The position numbers and the translations under genes are program-made. Of a stretch of 64,000 bases of DNA, positions 8,948 to 17,484 are shown in pieces; position 1 is the first letter of the stretch, and each line of letters starts with the position of its first letter. The DNA comes from CAZYQW01 sp964649825 (GTDB lineage: Bacteria; Planctomycetota; B15-G4; JADJEK01): assembly GCA_964649825.1 (NCBI GenBank), contig CAZYQW010000044.1, forward strand, positions 1 through 64,000, in the 5' to 3' direction. Under the pieces are notes generated by a model. The model was not told the DNA's origin, ran no database searches, and was given only the letters and a program-made list of their open reading frames with translations.

Positions 8948-9817
8948 CTACCCCTTGCTCTTTCGGCCGGCGCCCTTGGCCCGCAGCACGCAGATCGCGT
9001 CGCGATGCTTGATGCGGAGCAGCGCGCACTCGATCGCGCGGAGCCGCATGTTCAGGTTCTCCTCGCCGAGGTAGGCGACGCGGAGGTCCATCGAGAGCGC
9101 CAGGTCGAAGTGCGCGTAGCCGGTCGCGACGATCACTCCCTCGTCGTCCTTCAGCACGTCGGAGGGGTAGATCCCGTCCGTGATCAGGTCCTGGATCGTC
9201 TTGATCTCGAGCACGCCGGTCTGCTCGTAGATGCGGTGCAGCTCGGCGTACCGGCGCGGCGACAGGACCATCGCGTACGGGCCGTAGTGGCCGCCCTCGT
9301 TCAGGATGCGGGTCGCCTGGACGACGTCCGCGAAGCCCGAGCCGGGCTCGACCCAGTCGTCGACCTCGAGCCGGTTCGCGCCCTCGACGGTCAGGAGGCC
9401 GTCGATCCCGAGGCCCGCCTCGCCGTGGAAGATCATCTGGTCTTCGCGCTGCGCGCAGAAGAACGCGGCCCCCGCCGCCGCCGACGTGTCGAGGGGGATC
9501 CCGAAGCGGCGCGCCGCCTCGAGGTCGCGCCAGTGGATCTGGAAGTCTTTGTAGATGAGCGGAATCGGCGCGTAGTTCGCGGCCTCGACCGAGATCGCGC
9601 CCAATGCCGAGTCGCCGGTGTAGTCGATCCCGCCCGGCGTAGCGTTCTGGTAGCTCTCGTACTTGACCGTTTGGACTCCGGGGCCGAGCGGTCCGTAGAT
9701 GTCGATGAACCTTCGGCCGACGAGCCGGCGCTTGGCCACGCGAACCACGACCTCCTGGAGCATGCTCCACTCCTGCTCGGTCAGCGGGTTGTCCTGGTTC
9801 AGCAGATCTTCGGCCAT
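8948..9817 (-). CDS. Encapsulin nanocompartment shell protein (family 1)
   Basis: This 289-residue protein has the HK97-like encapsulin fold. Recognisable parts are the N-terminal helix LTEQEWSMLQEVV, the RRFIDIYGPLGPGVQ segment, the E-loop region, and the VLSPRRYAELHRIYEQTG / YLGEENLNMRLRAIECALLRI core. Shells self-assemble into icosahedra that enclose tagged enzymes. The ATG at 9817 was chosen because AGGAGG sits seven bases upstream; an in-frame GTG at 9823 is too close to that site. The C-terminus ends in a basic tail (GAGRKSKG). The ferritin-like cargo follows directly, so the two should be co-translated. Confidence 0.92.
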   Translation of the reverse strand: MAEDLLNQDNPLTEQEWSMLQEVVVRVAKRRLVGRRFIDIYGPLGPGVQTVKYESYQNATPGGIDYTGDSALGAISVEAANYAPIPLIYKDFQIHWRDLEAARRFGIPLDTSAAAGAAFFCAQREDQMIFHGEAGLGIDGLLTVEGANRLEVDDWVEPGSGFADVVQATRILNEGGHYGPYAMVLSPRRYAELHRIYEQTGVLEIKTIQDLITDGIYPSDVLKDDEGVIVATGYAHFDLALSMDLRVAYLGEENLNMRLRAIECALLRIKHRDAICVLRAKGAGRKSKG

Positions 9818-10007
9818 GGCCACTCCTCCTGAGTTCGAGGGGAGTCGATTCTACCGACCGAGGAGACGCCGCAAGTCTGCTCGCGGCCGTTTCTTCGGTC
9901 CGGGGGTGAGAGTCCGCGCGACAAGGCCCTGTTTCGGGCGGGGCATCTTCGTTCCGGGCAAGGCGCGACGCCGCACGGAACGGGAGGTCATTCTTGGTGC
10001 GGCTCCC

Positions 10008-10889
10008 TTACAGGACGTCCGGATCCTGGCCGCGCAGCACCGAGTTGCCGTCGAACGTGTCAAGCATGTTGATGTCCGCCGGGCAGTCGAGCTCGCGCGG
10101 GTCGAAGCGGTTGCCCTGCGCGAAGAACGAGACGGGGTTCTGCCAGACGAGCGTCGCGATGTCGTCGTCGGAGACACCAGCCTGCTGCAGCTTGATCACC
10201 GTCTTCGGCACCATCAGGGGGTCGCTGACCCCCCAGTCGGCCGCGCTGTTCACGACCATTCGGTCGACGCCGTACTCGAGGACGATCTTCACCATCCGGT
10301 TCTCGTCCATCTTCGTGAACGGGTAGATCGAGAAGCCGGACACGCAGCCGAGCTCCCGGGTCAGCTTGATCGTCTCCTCGTTGCCGTGGTCGAGCAGGAC
10401 CCGGCCCATGTCGAAGTCCATGTCCTTCAGGATCGCGATGCAGCGCTCGAACCCCTTCTTCTTGTCGCGGTGCGGTGTGTGGATGAGCACGGGGAGGTCG
10501 TGCTTGCGGGCGAGCTCGAGCTGGAGGATGAAGTACTTCTCCTCCTTCTTCGTCTGGTCGTCGAGTCCGATCTCGCCGACGCCGAGGACGCTGCTCTTCT
10601 CGAGGTAGCGGGGAAGGACATCGATGACCGCGTCGTTCACGCGGTCGTCGTTCGCCTCGCGTGGGTTCAGCGCCATCGTGCAGTAGTGATGGATGCCGAA
10701 CTGGCGCGCGCGGAACCGTTCCCAGCCGATCAGCGTGTCGAAGTAGTCGATGAAGGAGCCGACGGACGTGCGGTTCTGGCCGAGCCAGAACGCGGGTTCG
10801 AGGATGCCTCGGATGCCGGCGAGGGCCATCGATTGGTAGTCGTCCGTGATCCGGCTGAGCATGTGGGCATGGGGTTCGAAGATTCGCAT
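10008..10889 (-). CDS. eboC: EboC-like TatD-family metal-dependent hydrolase
   Basis: This 293-residue TIM-barrel amidohydrolase has the TatD ligand set: HAH at residues 7-9, GVGEIGLD (Glu), LIHTP (His) and LLDHG (His). The final aspartate comes in NSAADWGVSDPL. That last motif and the start EPHAHMLSRITDDYQSMALAGI fit the EboC branch rather than the DNase-like TatD. EboC belongs to the ebo clusters known from cyanobacteria, algal plastids and scattered bacteria, where Ebo proteins help move a metabolite precursor to the periplasm. The EboA-like gene lies 210 bp upstream in the same direction; eboB, D, E and F are not in the window. Start ATG 10889 has only a weak ribosome site. Confidence 0.7.
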   Translation of the reverse strand: MRIFEPHAHMLSRITDDYQSMALAGIRGILEPAFWLGQNRTSVGSFIDYFDTLIGWERFRARQFGIHHYCTMALNPREANDDRVNDAVIDVLPRYLEKSSVLGVGEIGLDDQTKKEEKYFILQLELARKHDLPVLIHTPHRDKKKGFERCIAILKDMDFDMGRVLLDHGNEETIKLTRELGCVSGFSIYPFTKMDENRMVKIVLEYGVDRMVVNSAADWGVSDPLMVPKTVIKLQQAGVSDDDIATLVWQNPVSFFAQGNRFDPRELDCPADINMLDTFDGNSVLRGQDPDVL

Positions 10890-11099
10890 GGGTCGTCTCG
10901 TTGTCTGGTCGGCGTTGACGGTTCGGCGCTTGGGAGCAGCGTTCGCGGGGACGGTCCTCGGTCGCTCGCCGCGCTCGCGGTGGAGCTCGCGCGGTGAGGC
11001 GCCCTCCCGTGCGAGCCTACGTGGAGATCGGAGTCGGGTCGTGCCGGATTGCGCCGGCGAGTCTGCCCGTGACGGGGCGTGGTTCGTCGGGTCTGGAGG

Positions 11100-11936
11100 T
11101 CATGGTCCGATTGCCTGTTCGAGGACCGCGCGAATCTCGGGGCGGGGCTCGCGCGGGAGGCGTTCCTTGGCGAACGGGGCGAGGTCGGGGCGGTTCAGGA
11201 CGAGGAGGGCTCTCGCGGCGGAGAAGCGTTGCTCGTCGTCGCCGTGCTCGAGGCCGCCGATGATGCGGGCGAGGGAGCCGGCGGTGGGGGCGTGCGCGGC
11301 GAGGAGGCAGGTGCCGGGCCAGACGCGGCGTCCGGCGGCCTCGCGTTCGGTGGCAAGGTCCTGGAGCATGCGGGAGAGGTCCGGGTTGGCGGCGGTCTCG
11401 GCATCGAAGAGGGTGGAGACGGGGACGTCGATGAAGGCGGCCTTCAGGATCATGCGGTTGAAGCCGTCCCGTCCGAAGGCGGCGTGGCGGGCGGCGCGGG
11501 CGGGGAGGTTGGTGCCGCTGGCCGCTGCCCGGAAGTGGGGCTCCATGTTGGTGCGCTGGACTTCCTCGAGGACGCGGACGGTGGCGGCGGTGACGGAGAG
11601 GGTGGAAAGCGCGCGGATGACGATGATCCGCTCGTCCAGGTCGCCGTGGAGGTAGAGGTCGATCAGCATGTCGTCGGAGGGCCGTCCTGCGGCGATGATC
11701 ATGGCGCCGGCCGCGTCGCAGCGGCGCCACGCGTCCTGATCGATCCGCGCGACGTCGCCCTCCGCGAGGTCGATCTCGCGGATGCCGCCGCCGAGGGGGC
11801 TCGCGCCGATCCGGCGGGGAAGGGAGGGGAGGAGCTCCGGGATCGCTCGCGCGCCTTCGGCTCGGACGCGGGCGAGGGCGCTCGCGAAGAACGCGCGGGA
11901 GTCGCGGGGAAGGTCCTGCTCCAGGGCCGTTTGCAT
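11100..11936 (-). CDS. eboA: EboA domain-containing protein
   Basis: This 278-residue protein lacks signal peptide or TM segments and looks helical. It shows the EboA pattern. W-R-R-C-D-A-A-G near residue 70 is followed by helical repeats (LDERIIVIRALSTLS), a run TNMEPHFRAAASG, and FNRMILKAAFIDVPVSTLFD, then LSRMLQDLATEREAAGRRV. I recognise this as the EboA family, whose biochemical role is unknown. The start ATG at 11936 fits the family N-terminus. With the downstream EboC-like gene it makes a minimal ebo-type pair. A HEAT-like scaffold is the alternative reading, but the ordered motifs favour EboA. Confidence 0.7.
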   Translation of the reverse strand: MQTALEQDLPRDSRAFFASALARVRAEGARAIPELLPSLPRRIGASPLGGGIREIDLAEGDVARIDQDAWRRCDAAGAMIIAAGRPSDDMLIDLYLHGDLDERIIVIRALSTLSVTAATVRVLEEVQRTNMEPHFRAAASGTNLPARAARHAAFGRDGFNRMILKAAFIDVPVSTLFDAETAANPDLSRMLQDLATEREAAGRRVWPGTCLLAAHAPTAGSLARIIGGLEHGDDEQRFSAARALLVLNRPDLAPFAKERLPREPRPEIRAVLEQAIGP

Positions 11937-12146
11937 GGGTCTGGTCGGTCTCGGGTGGGAGAAGATGCGCAGCGTGGCGAACGCGAATCGTAACGGAGCG
12001 GGCGACTTTTCGCGACACGCGACTCGGTGCCTCGGCGCGCGACGACGGGCGGACACGGTCTCGTTACCCTCCTCCCGACTTCCGGTATCCACGAGCGTTC
12101 GAGATGACGCGTCCCCCCCCGGGTCTCTCGACGAGGAGTGCCCCCA

Positions 12147-14228
12147 ATGAGACCAGTGAAGTCCGTCGCTGTGTTCCTTTCCGCCCTCGCCTTCGCCCAT
12201 CCCGGTTCCTTGGCGTCGGTTCCGCCGCCGACCCAGGTGCAGAATCTCGGGCTCGCCGCGGCGTTCCCCGACGACGGCGGTTTCGACGCGAGCGGCGACC
12301 TCGTCGCGTTCGTCGTCGCCGAGGCCGATCAGGGCGGCGTCGATCTCAATGGAGATGGCGACGCCGTCGACCGCGTCCTCCACGTCCACGACGTCATGAC
12401 CGGAGCGACGATCAACGTCGGCATCGCGGGGACGTTCGAACCGGTCGTCGGCGACCGCTTCGTGGCGTTCCTCGTGCGCGAGTCGGCCCAGGGCGCGGAC
12501 CTTAACGGCGACGGCGACGTCCTGGACCACGTGCTGCACGTCTACGACCACGTCGCCGGGACCGTCGCCAACACGCTGCTCGTCGCGAGCGCGGCGCAGA
12601 ATCGCGTGGTTCCGTCCGGACGGCGCGCGCTGATCGTGGTGCGGGAGATCGATCACGGCATCGATTGGAACGGCGACGGTGACGCCGTCGACCTGGTCGT
12701 GCACGCCTACGACGTCGCGTCGGCCGTTCTCACGAACCTTGCCATGGCCATCTCCGGCCTCCCGATCGACGCGGAGGGGGACCTGGGGCTGGTCACCGTG
12801 TCCGAGGCCGCGCAGGGCGGCGTCGATCTCGACGGCGACGGCGATGCCACCGACCACGTCTTCCACGCCATCGACCTCACGACGAACGTGGTCTCGAACC
12901 TCTCGGTCGCGGGGTTTCTCGGTTCGTCGCATCCGAACGCCGTCGATGGTGGCCGGGCTGCGTTCCTCGTCTCCGAGGGGCAGATGGGAGTGGACCTGAA
13001 TGCTGACGGGGACGCGGCCGACAACGTCCTGCACACGTACGTCGCGCAGACGGGGTTCGTGGTGAACGCCGGCGCCGCCGCGGAGACGTCCGCGCTCGAG
13101 GGCTTGCTCGTCGCGCTGCGGCGCTACGAGGCGTTGGAGGGCGTGGACCTGAACGGCGACGGGGATACGTGGGATCGAGTCGTGTCGGTCTATGACGTGG
13201 GGGCCGGCGTCGTCACGAATCTCGGCATCGCGTCGTTCGAGCCGATCGCCGTCGGCGAAGGCTTCGTCGCGGTGATGGTCGAGGAGTGGATGCAGGAGGT
13301 CGACCTGAACGGCGACGGCGATCTCAGCGACCGCGTCCCGTTCGTCCACGTCGCGGCCAGTGGAACGACGACGAACGTCGGCGTCGCGATGGCGCCGGAG
13401 TTCGGACCGATCTTGATCGACGGTGGCCGTGTCGCGTTCCGCGGGTTGGAGCTCAGCGAGGGACGCGACCTGAACGGCGACGGTGACGCCAGCGACGCGG
13501 TGCTGCACGTCTACACGGTCGCGTCCGGGGAGCTCTGGAACACCGGGCTCGCCGCCATCTGGCCCGCGATGGCCGGCGGCCACGTCGCGTGCAGCGTATC
13601 CGAGCCGGCGCAGGGGGGCGTCGATCTGAACGGGGACGGCGATGCCGCCGAAGCCGTCCTCCACGTGCTCGATCCGGCCACGAGGACGACGATCAACCTC
13701 GGCATCGCCGGGTCGACGGTGCCGAGCGGAACCGCCGGCGGCGCGTTCGCGTTCGGGGCCAGCGAGGCGTCCCAAGGCGGGACCGACGGGAACGCGGACG
13801 GCGACGCCGGTGACGAGGTGCTCCACGTCGTCTCGAACCTGCCGTCGGCGTGCGGTGCGCTCGACGTCCACGGCCAAGGGTGTCCCGGGCTGGCCGCGGA
13901 GGCGCCGGCGCTCGTCGTGAACGGCTGTGCGGCGCCGGGCTGCGCCCTGACGTTCACGATTACGGACGGGGCGCCGGGGAGCGTCGCGTGGCTGGTGTTC
14001 GGCCTGAACGCGGCGTCGCTCCCGATCGGCGGCGGCTGCACGCTGAACGTGAGCCCGCTGCTCCCGATCGTGGCCGGGCCGATCGCGCTCTCGGCCGAGG
14101 GCAGCCGCATGTTCACGGCTCTCGTCCCGGCCGCGACTCCTCCGGGCAGCGTGGTGCTGCAGGGGTTCTCGTTCCCGACCAGCGGTGGTCTTTCCGCCAC
14201 GAACGGCGCCCGGATCGTCGTGCCGTAA
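12147..14228 (+). CDS. Exported protein with ten DLNGDGD-type repeats
   Basis: This 693-residue protein starts at an ATG with GAGGAG eight bases upstream (an in-frame GTG at 12138 overlaps that site). Residues 1-24 are a signal peptide. About ten 45-55-residue units follow. Each has V-S-E-x-x-Q-G-G, then VDLNGDGDAxDxVLHVYD, then T-N-L-G-I-A. The acidic D-x-N-x-D-G-D loops resemble calcium-binding dockerin/EF-type loops and the units look like propeller blades. The last 125 residues form a Cys-containing domain shared with the protein at 1411-2685. The function is unknown; a calcium-stabilised extracellular protein is inferred. Confidence 0.8.
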   Translation: MRPVKSVAVFLSALAFAHPGSLASVPPPTQVQNLGLAAAFPDDGGFDASGDLVAFVVAEADQGGVDLNGDGDAVDRVLHVHDVMTGATINVGIAGTFEPVVGDRFVAFLVRESAQGADLNGDGDVLDHVLHVYDHVAGTVANTLLVASAAQNRVVPSGRRALIVVREIDHGIDWNGDGDAVDLVVHAYDVASAVLTNLAMAISGLPIDAEGDLGLVTVSEAAQGGVDLDGDGDATDHVFHAIDLTTNVVSNLSVAGFLGSSHPNAVDGGRAAFLVSEGQMGVDLNADGDAADNVLHTYVAQTGFVVNAGAAAETSALEGLLVALRRYEALEGVDLNGDGDTWDRVVSVYDVGAGVVTNLGIASFEPIAVGEGFVAVMVEEWMQEVDLNGDGDLSDRVPFVHVAASGTTTNVGVAMAPEFGPILIDGGRVAFRGLELSEGRDLNGDGDASDAVLHVYTVASGELWNTGLAAIWPAMAGGHVACSVSEPAQGGVDLNGDGDAAEAVLHVLDPATRTTINLGIAGSTVPSGTAGGAFAFGASEASQGGTDGNADGDAGDEVLHVVSNLPSACGALDVHGQGCPGLAAEAPALVVNGCAAPGCALTFTITDGAPGSVAWLVFGLNAASLPIGGGCTLNVSPLLPIVAGPIALSAEGSRMFTALVPAATPPGSVVLQGFSFPTSGGLSATNGARIVVP

Positions 14229-14250
14229 GGGCGGCGGCGGACGCGCCGAG

Positions 14251-15381
14251 TCACGCGTCGATCGGCTCCGCGAGGTCGACGCGCAGGCCGAGCGCGCCTT
14301 CCTCGCGGAAACTGAACTTGGCGCGCAACGCCGGGGCGATGCCGGCGAGGAACTCGTCCATCCGCGCGGCGTGGCCGTCGACGCCGTTCCGGTAGGTGCT
14401 GTGGATCGTGTACTTCGCGTTTCCCCGCGCGGAGAGGATCATCTGGTACGTCGAGACGTCCGGGTTCTCGTGTTCGCCGTTGCCGGAGACGACGTAGTGG
14501 CGCGCGCGGACCTTGCGGAAGAAGTACGTCGACACGTTGCGATCGCTGCCGTGGTGGGGGAGCTTGAGCACGTCGACGAGGAGACTCGACGAACCGAGCA
14601 GCCCCGCGTTCCGCAGGCCCTCGAGGACGTCGTCGCCGCGCGCGTCGCCGGTCAGGAGGATCGTCTTCCCGTCGAACCACGCGAGCACGATCGTGCTCGC
14701 GAGGTTCGTCGGCGACTCGTCCAGGAACGCGGCGACCTCGGCCATCGACGGCTCCACCGCCCAGCCCTTCTTCCTCACCTCCTCGTCCCAGGCCGCCTGG
14801 AACTCCTTCAGACGCGTCCGGCTCGGGCCGAGGACCTGGAGCGTGAGTCCGTCTCCCATGTCGGATTGGACGCCGTCGACGAGGAGCCGCTCCCCGCCGT
14901 TGACGCGGAGGCCGAGTCGATTCGCGCGGTCGCGAAGCGTTCGACCTTGGCCGACGCTCGCGATGGTCGCGGCGGCGTCGCGCGCTCCTTCGCCGAGATC
15001 GGCGGGCGGCGGCGAGCCGGACCGGAACGCGGCGACCTCGACGTTGCCGACCACGTCGTCGAACGCGTTGAACCACACGTCGTCGACGACGTAGCGCGGC
15101 GGCTGGCCCTGGTCCGCGCGTCGCTCGATCTGATCCGTGAGGTCGAGGATCCCGCGGATGTGGTCGTCGTCGACGTGTGAGATCATCACGAGCCGAATCG
15201 GCAGCGGGTCGTGTCGCGACTGGCGCAGCTCGTCCAGACGCTTGCCGAGCGACCGGGCGAAGACCCCGGCGGGGCCGCCGTCGATGACGATGAGCCGCGG
15301 GTCCGAAGAATCGCCGTAGTGGAGGAGGAGCGCGTCGCCCTGCTTCGCGTCCAGCGCCTCCAGCGTGAAGAGTTTCCCCAT
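14251..15381 (-). CDS. ComEC-type metallo-beta-lactamase-fold hydrolase
   Basis: This 376-residue protein without a signal peptide has an MBL fold: IVIDGGP, the metal motif SHVDDDHIRG (near residue 68), LLTGDA and LKLPHHGS. In the classical HxHxDH motif the second His is Asp here, as in the ComEC-like 'HIDDDH' group. The metal site is therefore probably retained but altered. Such stand-alone MBL proteins act as nucleases or phosphodiesterases, and some sit in conflict systems. AAGGAG lies seven bases before the ATG. It is 45 bp downstream of the subtilase gene in the same direction, so the two are probably co-transcribed. Confidence 0.82.
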   Translation of the reverse strand: MGKLFTLEALDAKQGDALLLHYGDSSDPRLIVIDGGPAGVFARSLGKRLDELRQSRHDPLPIRLVMISHVDDDHIRGILDLTDQIERRADQGQPPRYVVDDVWFNAFDDVVGNVEVAAFRSGSPPPADLGEGARDAAATIASVGQGRTLRDRANRLGLRVNGGERLLVDGVQSDMGDGLTLQVLGPSRTRLKEFQAAWDEEVRKKGWAVEPSMAEVAAFLDESPTNLASTIVLAWFDGKTILLTGDARGDDVLEGLRNAGLLGSSSLLVDVLKLPHHGSDRNVSTYFFRKVRARHYVVSGNGEHENPDVSTYQMILSARGNAKYTIHSTYRNGVDGHAARMDEFLAGIAPALRAKFSFREEGALGLRVDLAEPIDA

Positions 15382-15426
15382 CGAGTTCTCCTTGGATTGA
15401 CTCGTCGTGTCTCCGTCGTGACGTCG

Positions 15427-17220
15427 TCACACGGATTGGATCGCCCGGCACACGTCGACGAGGCCGGCTCCTTGGAAGTAGCGCTCGCGGCCGAGGTCGG
15501 TAGCCGTCCGGCAGAGGATCTCCTTGACGCGCTTCGGGTCGCCGATGAACTCGGGGTGGCGGCTCATCAGCAGCGCCGCCGCCCCGCTGATGTGAGGAGC
15601 CGCCATGCTCGTGCCGTCGAGACGCGCGTACGACCTCCCGGGCGCGGGCCCCTTGATCTTCTCCCCCGGCGCGACGAGGTCGGGCTTGACGCGGCCGTCG
15701 CCGGTCGGGCCGCGGCTGCTGAAGTAGCTGACGCCGTACGAGTGAGGTCGGGACCGGTGCGTCGCGCCGACGGTGAGGATCGACTCGGCGTTGCCGGGAT
15801 CGGTGATGCTGATGTTGCGATAGGCGTTCGACTCGCCTTTGCGCGTCAGGTACTGGACGTAGCCGTCGTTGCCGGCGGCCGCGACGATCAGGACGCCAGA
15901 CGCGTGCAGACGCTCCACTTCGTTGCAGACCGGGGTGCGACCGCACGCGTAGTTGCTGACGTCGTGAGGGATCGAGATGCTCAGGTTCACACCCTGGATG
16001 ATCGGCTGATGGCTGCGCGAGTTGAGGTAGCGGATGAACTGGAGGGCGGCGAGCACGGAGAACTCGTCTCCCCCTCCGTTCGCGTCGAGGACCCGCAGGT
16101 CGTAGAGCTGGATCTGGGGACACAGGCCGAGCATGTCGTACTCGCCGTCGGCGTCGTAGCCGGCGTCCGATCGCCGCCAATCTCCGCCGAGGATGCCGGC
16201 GACGTGCGTGCCGTGGGGGTGGATCGGCGCGACGTAGCCGGCGTCGTGTGGGATCCGAAGCAGCGCATCGATCTGTTCCCAGTCGATCGCCCGGCCGCTG
16301 AGGAGCCGGCGGCGGAACTCGGCGATCCCTCCGGCGCCGTCGAGCTTCCCGTCGTCGTCCTGCCGGGAGAGATCGCGGACCTTGGTGAAGTCGTAGGAGG
16401 CATTCACCCGGGTCGTCGAAGAGAACTCGTCGCCCGGATCACACAGCCGGCCGTCCGCGTCGCGCTTCAGGAACGCTGGGTGCTTCGCGTCGACGCCGGT
16501 GTCGAGGATCGCCCACGCGAGGTGCGACGTGTTCAAGCCGAAGATCTGGTTCGCCGCGTCCGCCTTGACCGTGCGACGCGAGTCCCACATCGCCACGGTG
16601 GCAGGACGGTTGCGATTCACCGACCAGATCAGCGGCCGCGGCACCGGCGCGTCGACGACGGCCGCGAGGAGGGGCGCGACGGTGCGCGCGATCTGGAGCG
16701 GGGAGGGGAGCTTGCGGATCTCTCCGTTGCCCTTGCGATCTCGCGCCCAGAGGATCGTGCCGACCACGCGCAGGAACCAGACCCCGCTCGTCGTGGCCCC
16801 GGGTGCCACGGACTCGGCCGACTCCAACCGCGCGCGGACGCGCGTCGCGTTCAGCTTGGCCGCGTCGGCCGCGTGCCGCTCCCACCATCGCGTGAGGGGG
16901 AGCACGAACCGCACCATCTCCTCGAGCGTGAGCGCGACGACCACGTAGCTCTCGTCGTACGCGAGTCGCGCGTCGCCACCGTGTCGGCCCCCGAGCTTCG
17001 AGTCGTCGAGACGATCGCGCAGCGCGCGACAGACCTCGCCCGGACCGACGCCGCGGTACGGCTCGATGAGCAGGTCGAGCCGCGCGCTCGGGTCGGCGCC
17101 GTAGCCGAACCAAACGTCCGGCATGACCGGCGAGTCCTGCGTGAAGCGACCGCCGCCGCGCGCGCCGTAGACCACGGACTCCAATTCGTCGCGATCGATT
17201 CGCATCAGAGACGCCCCCAT
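15427..17220 (-). CDS. S8 subtilisin-like serine protease
   Basis: This 597-residue protein has a complete subtilase triad: Asp in WAILDTGVD, His in HPHGTHVAG and Ser in DGTSMAAPHISG, plus the oxyanion Asn in VAAAGNDG. The catalytic domain fills residues 235-595. The 230-residue N-terminal part is not a classical inhibitor propeptide. It has no signal peptide, so the enzyme may act in the cytoplasm. The segment MWDSRRTVKADAANQ before the domain resembles N-terminal regions of intracellular subtilases found beside MBL or NTPase genes. I chose ATG 17220; ATG 17205 (MRIDRDEL) is an equally good alternative. The MBL gene follows directly. Confidence 0.88.
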   Translation of the reverse strand: MGASLMRIDRDELESVVYGARGGGRFTQDSPVMPDVWFGYGADPSARLDLLIEPYRGVGPGEVCRALRDRLDDSKLGGRHGGDARLAYDESYVVVALTLEEMVRFVLPLTRWWERHAADAAKLNATRVRARLESAESVAPGATTSGVWFLRVVGTILWARDRKGNGEIRKLPSPLQIARTVAPLLAAVVDAPVPRPLIWSVNRNRPATVAMWDSRRTVKADAANQIFGLNTSHLAWAILDTGVDAKHPAFLKRDADGRLCDPGDEFSSTTRVNASYDFTKVRDLSRQDDDGKLDGAGGIAEFRRRLLSGRAIDWEQIDALLRIPHDAGYVAPIHPHGTHVAGILGGDWRRSDAGYDADGEYDMLGLCPQIQLYDLRVLDANGGGDEFSVLAALQFIRYLNSRSHQPIIQGVNLSISIPHDVSNYACGRTPVCNEVERLHASGVLIVAAAGNDGYVQYLTRKGESNAYRNISITDPGNAESILTVGATHRSRPHSYGVSYFSSRGPTGDGRVKPDLVAPGEKIKGPAPGRSYARLDGTSMAAPHISGAAALLMSRHPEFIGDPKRVKEILCRTATDLGRERYFQGAGLVDVCRAIQSV

Positions 17221-17484
17221 CGCGTAGACCACGCCGCGCGTGAACCGCGGAGGCGAGCATAGCGCGCCGCCGCGCCGGATGACATCGGCGACTCGCGCCG
17301 GCCGGCCCACCGGCGGCAGCGGGCGTGACGGCTACGGTGCAGGTCTTCGTGCTCGATCCGGGGGAACCGGATCGGGGCCGCGGGATCGAACGGGGTCGAA
17401 CTCGTGATTCCGTAGTCGAGTGGCGTGCGCGCGCTGAGACGCGAATCGGCCCGGCGATCGCGCCGCCCATCCCCGTCGTGTGCG

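Noticed and set aside
11100..13877. 925-codon minus-strand frame
   Set aside because: Only its last 278 codons are the EboA-like gene. The rest is antisense to the DLNGDGD repeat protein and merely mirrors its repeats.
13511..16180. 889-codon minus-strand frame over the repeat protein and MBL/subtilase genes
   Set aside because: Arg-rich out-of-frame translation. The in-frame MBL and S8 genes explain the region.
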